Made by a program: the position numbers and the translations under genes
NCBI GenBank assembly: GCA_045653035.1
Contig: JAZOLO010000006.1
Location: forward strand, 1 to 64,000
Length of the DNA stretch: 64,000 bases
Source of the DNA: RGIG6353 sp045653035
GTDB taxonomy: Bacteria; Bacillota; Clostridia; Oscillospirales; SIG627
Direction of reading: 5' to 3'
Notes under the pieces: model-generated
What the model saw: the letters and a program-made list of their open reading frames with translations, nothing else
Databases searched by the model: none
Told to the model about the DNA's origin: nothing
In this document: one piece after another, positions 60,714 to 64,000 of the stretch
Position numbering within the stretch: the stretch's first letter is position 1
Layout of the letters: the number at the start of each line of letters is the position of its first letter

Positions 60714-63110
60714 ATGTTTAAGGCAGAGGTAAGGCTTTTATCTGCACTGCCCGAATTTGACCGCCCATACAGCTACTTTTCGGATATACCGATTCGTGTC
60801 GGCGATATTGCGGCACTTCCCTTCGGAAGCTCCGACAGGCATCAATACGGAGTAGTAACCTTTGTGGAGCCTTGCGGAGAAAACGATAACTTAAAGAAAA
60901 TTCTTTTCCTCTTACCCGATATCTATTCACTGAACTTAATTCAGCTTGGCTGTGCGGAATTTATCTCCGAGCAGTTTTTCTGCACCTTCGGCGACGCGCT
61001 TCGCCTCATGCTGCCAACAGGACTTGACATTGATACGGCAGAGTATCTTATAAAAGGCGAGAACTTTGCAGAGCTTGACCGTGGTGAGATAAAAGAAGCG
61101 ATAGAGCGAGACGGAAGATTTTATTTAAATTCTACCGTCACAAAAAAGAGCGTTCAAGGATATCTCAAAAAAGACGTGCTCCGTCATCAAACCGAGGCGG
61201 TTTGCCACGTAAACGAAAAAAAAGAACGCTTTGTGAAGGCAGTCTCCGAAACATTCGACGAGGAAAAGCTTCGTGGACTTAAAAACCGTGAGCTTTATAA
61301 AAGAGCTCTTGAACACCTTTCGGAAAGCGGAGAAATATCCGTCAAAGCACTACACGAGATATACTCGGTGGGGTCCGCGGGACTGAACACTCTTCAAAAA
61401 AGAGGACTTGTAGAGATAATCTCAAAAAGCGTTGAAAGAACGCCCTATAATATACCGAAAAACTCAAAGCCCGTGAAAATCACCCTTTCAGATGAGCAGG
61501 AGAGAGCATATACTACACTTGAAAAGCTTCTTTTGTCAAAGGAGCCTTCCGCTGCCCTTCTTTACGGCATTACGGGAAGCGGAAAGACCTCGGTAGTGCT
61601 AAGCCTTATAGATAAGGCGGTGAGCGAGGGACGTGGCGTTATAATGCTTGTTCCCGAAATAGCGCTTACCTCACAAAGTGCAGAGGTGCTATTTTCAAGA
61701 TACGGTGACGAGGTTGCAATAATTCACTCGGGAATGTCAAAGGGTGAAAGGTACGATAGCTGGCAGGCGATAAAGTCGGGTAAAAAGAAGATAGTTCTCG
61801 GTACTCGCTCTGCTATATTCGCGCCTGTCGAAAACCTCGGACTTATCGTTATAGATGAGGAGCAGGACGACAGCTTCAAGTCGGATATGAGCCCACGCTA
61901 CCGCACAAAGGACGTGGCACGATATATTTGTGCAAAATCCTCCTCTATGATGCTTCTTTCATCTGCAACTCCCGACGTTGAAAGCTTTTATAATGCAAAA
62001 GAGGGCAAGTATACCCTCGTAACCCTCGATAAGCGTTACGGAAAGGCAACACTCCCCGATATCGTTATTTCAGACCTTTTAACCGACAGAGTTGCTTCTC
62101 CCGAAAGACTTATAGGAGAACAGCTTGAAGATGCCCTTCGGGAGACCCTTGAAAAGGGTGAACAGGCAGTGCTCTTTGTGAACAGGCGGGGACTTCGTAA
62201 GCTTCTTACCTGCCGTGACTGCAGAACGGCGGTGACCTGTCCCAATTGCAGTGTTCCAATGACACTTCACCAAAAGGACGGCGGCTACAAGCTTGTTTGC
62301 CATTATTGCGGATACCAGATGACCCCTCCCACGGTTTGTCCTACCTGTAATTCCCCCCACATGCAGTACAGAGGCTACGGCACACAAAAGCTTGAAGAAG
62401 AACTGAAAAAGCTTTTCCCAGACAAAAAGGTACTTCGCCTTGATGCAGACAGTACACGGAAAAAGCTGTCACATGAGGATATAATAAACGACTTTTCCTG
62501 TCACCGCGCCGATATTCTTATTGGCACACAGATGGTGGCAAAGGGACACAACTTCGAGGACGTTACCCTTGTGGGGGTAATCATGGCAGACCTTTCACTC
62601 TTTTCCTCCGATTACCGTGCAAACGAGCACACCTTCTCTCTTATGACACAGGTTGTGGGCAGAGCGGGCAGAGGAAATAAAAAGGGACGTGCGGTGCTTC
62701 AGACCATGAACCCCTATAACGAAATAATAGAGCTTTGCACTACTCAGAATTACGAGGAGTTTTACAAGGGTGAGATAGCACTCAGACGTGCTCTCGTTTA
62801 TCCTCCCTTCTGCTCGGTTGCAGCCTTTTATCTTTCAAGCGACAGTGAAAAGAACCTTGAAGCAGGCTCGGAGAAGATGGAGAGGACAATAGCCGAAAAG
62901 CTTTCGGGTGAGTTTTCCAACGTGAAGATAATCGCCTACGGACCCTTTGAGGCAATTCCGTATAAGCTTAAAAATACATACAGGCGTAAGCTTGTGGTAA
63001 AATTCAAAAACAATAAGCGTACTCGTGAGCTTTTCCGCAGTATACTTTCGGAGTTTAATAAAAAGGACAAGGTAAGGTGCTTTATAGATATATCGCCTAC
63101 CGTGTTATGA
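60714..63110 (+). CDS. priA: Primosomal replication-restart helicase PriA
   Basis: Superfamily-2 3'-5' DNA helicase that restarts stalled replication forks. 798 residues. The DNA-binding N-domain is followed by Walker A GITGSGKT (285-292) and the DEAH-type box, here DEEQ (VIDEEQDDSF) where DEEH is usual. Zinc-binding cysteines are in CRDCRTAVTCPNCSVPM and CHYCGYQMTPPTVCPTC. QVVGRAGRG is helicase motif VI. A strong GGGGAGGTGG site fixes the ATG at 60714. Confidence 0.96.
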   Translation: MFKAEVRLLSALPEFDRPYSYFSDIPIRVGDIAALPFGSSDRHQYGVVTFVEPCGENDNLKKILFLLPDIYSLNLIQLGCAEFISEQFFCTFGDALRLMLPTGLDIDTAEYLIKGENFAELDRGEIKEAIERDGRFYLNSTVTKKSVQGYLKKDVLRHQTEAVCHVNEKKERFVKAVSETFDEEKLRGLKNRELYKRALEHLSESGEISVKALHEIYSVGSAGLNTLQKRGLVEIISKSVERTPYNIPKNSKPVKITLSDEQERAYTTLEKLLLSKEPSAALLYGITGSGKTSVVLSLIDKAVSEGRGVIMLVPEIALTSQSAEVLFSRYGDEVAIIHSGMSKGERYDSWQAIKSGKKKIVLGTRSAIFAPVENLGLIVIDEEQDDSFKSDMSPRYRTKDVARYICAKSSSMMLLSSATPDVESFYNAKEGKYTLVTLDKRYGKATLPDIVISDLLTDRVASPERLIGEQLEDALRETLEKGEQAVLFVNRRGLRKLLTCRDCRTAVTCPNCSVPMTLHQKDGGYKLVCHYCGYQMTPPTVCPTCNSPHMQYRGYGTQKLEEELKKLFPDKKVLRLDADSTRKKLSHEDIINDFSCHRADILIGTQMVAKGHNFEDVTLVGVIMADLSLFSSDYRANEHTFSLMTQVVGRAGRGNKKGRAVLQTMNPYNEIIELCTTQNYEEFYKGEIALRRALVYPPFCSVAAFYLSSDSEKNLEAGSEKMERTIAEKLSGEFSNVKIIAYGPFEAIPYKLKNTYRRKLVVKFKNNKRTRELFRSILSEFNKKDKVRCFIDISPTVL

Positions 63111-63121
63111 AAGGAATAAAA

Positions 63122-63589
63122 ATGGCTATACTTAATATTGTGAAAACAGGAGACGATATTTTAAAAAAGAGGTGTCGTCCCGTAGAAAAGATTGACGAGC
63201 GTACCCTCACCCTCCTTGATGACATGAAGGAAACCTTAAAGGTAGCAAACGGTGCAGGACTCGCCGCCGTTCAGGTGGGTATTCTTAAAAGAGTCGTTAT
63301 AATCGACGACGGAAGCGGACCCGTTGAGCTCATAAATCCCGAAATCGTAAAGACCGAGGGAGAAGCGGAGGTTTACGAGGGCTGTCTTTCATTCCCCGAC
63401 GTGTGGGTGGTTAAAAAGCGTCCTGCCAAGGTTTGGGGCAAGGCTCTGGACAGAAACGGAAAAGAGATAACCTTTGACGGAGTTGAAGGACTTTTCGCAC
63501 AGGCTTTCTGCCATGAGACAGACCACCTTAACGGAAAGCTTCTCACAGACGACATTGTAAGATACGTTGAAAAGGATGAGATTGAATGA
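63122..63589 (+). CDS. def: Peptide deformylase
   Basis: Removes the formyl group from nascent proteins. 155 residues. The three motifs are GAGLAAVQVG (Gln51), EGCLS (Cys88) and HETDHLNG (His131, His135, with Glu132 catalytic). The ATG at 63122 follows AAGGA located just after the priA stop. Its stop overlaps the fmt start by 4 bp. Typical priA-def-fmt order. Confidence 0.97.
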   Translation: MAILNIVKTGDDILKKRCRPVEKIDERTLTLLDDMKETLKVANGAGLAAVQVGILKRVVIIDDGSGPVELINPEIVKTEGEAEVYEGCLSFPDVWVVKKRPAKVWGKALDRNGKEITFDGVEGLFAQAFCHETDHLNGKLLTDDIVRYVEKDEIE

Positions 63590-64000
63590 AGATAATGTAT
63601 ATGGGCACGCCTCTTTTTGCAGCACGTGTCCTTGAAATAATAAGAGAAGAATTTGAGAATTGTGAAATTGACGTTGTGACAAAGGTTGATACCCCACAGG
63701 GCAGAAGCTATAAGCTGACCCCCTCTGAAACAAAGGTTATGGCAGAGAACCTCGGACTTCCCGTTTTCCAGCCCGAAAACTTAAAAGAAGAAAACTTCAA
63801 AGCTACCCTTGAAGCATCTGCCCCCGACGTTATAATCGTTGCCGCCTACGGAAAGATACTTCCCGAATACGTTTTGAACTTCCCGAAATACGGATGTATC
63901 AACGTGCACGGCTCACTTCTTCCCGAATACAGAGGTGCCGCCCCCGTCAACCGTGCCATCATGGACGGCAAGACAAAAACGGGTGTCACCATCATGTATA
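63586..64000 (+). CDS. fmt: Methionyl-tRNA formyltransferase, 3' end outside window
   Basis: Formylates initiator Met-tRNA using 10-formyltetrahydrofolate. Only the first 138 codons are in the window. MYMGTPLFAARVLE at the N-terminus and VHGSLLPEYRGAAPVNRAIM near the edge are diagnostic. The folate and catalytic Asn-His-Asp site lies around this second segment and just beyond. The start codon overlaps the def stop as ATGA, so formylation and deformylation enzymes are translationally coupled. Confidence 0.95.
   Translation, partial: MKIMYMGTPLFAARVLEIIREEFENCEIDVVTKVDTPQGRSYKLTPSETKVMAENLGLPVFQPENLKEENFKATLEASAPDVIIVAAYGKILPEYVLNFPKYGCINVHGSLLPEYRGAAPVNRAIMDGKTKTGVTIMY

Overview
The window looks like chromosomal DNA of an anaerobic, probably spore-forming Clostridia-type Firmicute (low-to-moderate GC). 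The grounds are a SpoIIR homologue and a YunB homologue, strong AGGAGG-type ribosome sites, TTGACA/TATAAT promoters, a T-box leader, a PyrR-type attenuator, an infC-rpmI-rplT operon with a terminator-containing leader, and ferredoxin-dependent oxidoreductases. The code is standard: TGG is tryptophan and TGA is a frequent stop. No prophage, insertion sequence or CRISPR array was seen.

Layout. 0-5 kb (minus strand): ftsY, smc and a small membrane protein. 5-13.2 kb (plus): a tightly overlapped housekeeping run of radical SAM protein, TrmH-type methyltransferase, dprA, topA, trmFO, plsX and rnc. 13-20 kb: a secreted protein, a uracil permease behind an attenuator, a lipoprotein alkaline phosphatase, cysteine synthase, a thioredoxin paired with a very small ferredoxin:thioredoxin-reductase-like protein, and a G5/3D cell-wall protein. 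20-25.3 kb: tRNA-Gln, a hairpin array, a large secreted protein, and an OPT transporter with a PqqD-like partner. 25.3-33 kb: the most interesting block, a tyrosine-type T-box leader followed by a sodium/solute symporter, an acyl-CoA ligase carrying an in-frame TGA, iorA, iorB, paaK and a double-ACT protein. 33-40 kb: a large nested inverted repeat, a GH109-like oxidoreductase divergent from an AraC regulator, a DHHW/MBOAT O-acylation pair, and an ECF sigma/anti-sigma/lipoprotein cassette. 40-48.6 kb: copA and copZ separated by a hairpin array, then two zinc-ribbon membrane proteins flanking an ABC-2 exporter operon. 48.7-56.4 kb: nadE, yunB, a CapA-like protein, spoIIR, an LtaS-like enzyme, infC (AUU start), rpmI and rplT. 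56.4-64 kb: a lipoprotein, a DUF1015 protein, a second Gfo/Idh/MocA protein, a membrane protein, then priA-def-fmt, with fmt running off the window.

How the parts may work together. The T-box block reads best as a pathway that imports aryl acids, activates them to aryl-acetyl-CoA and uses indolepyruvate:ferredoxin oxidoreductase in the reductive direction to rebuild aromatic amino acids. T-boxes switch genes on when a tRNA is uncharged, which suits synthesis rather than fermentation. The thioredoxin/FTR-like pair suggests ferredoxin-driven thiol reduction. Noncoding structure is rich: two short-hairpin arrays with different linkers, two long inverted repeats and several attenuators.
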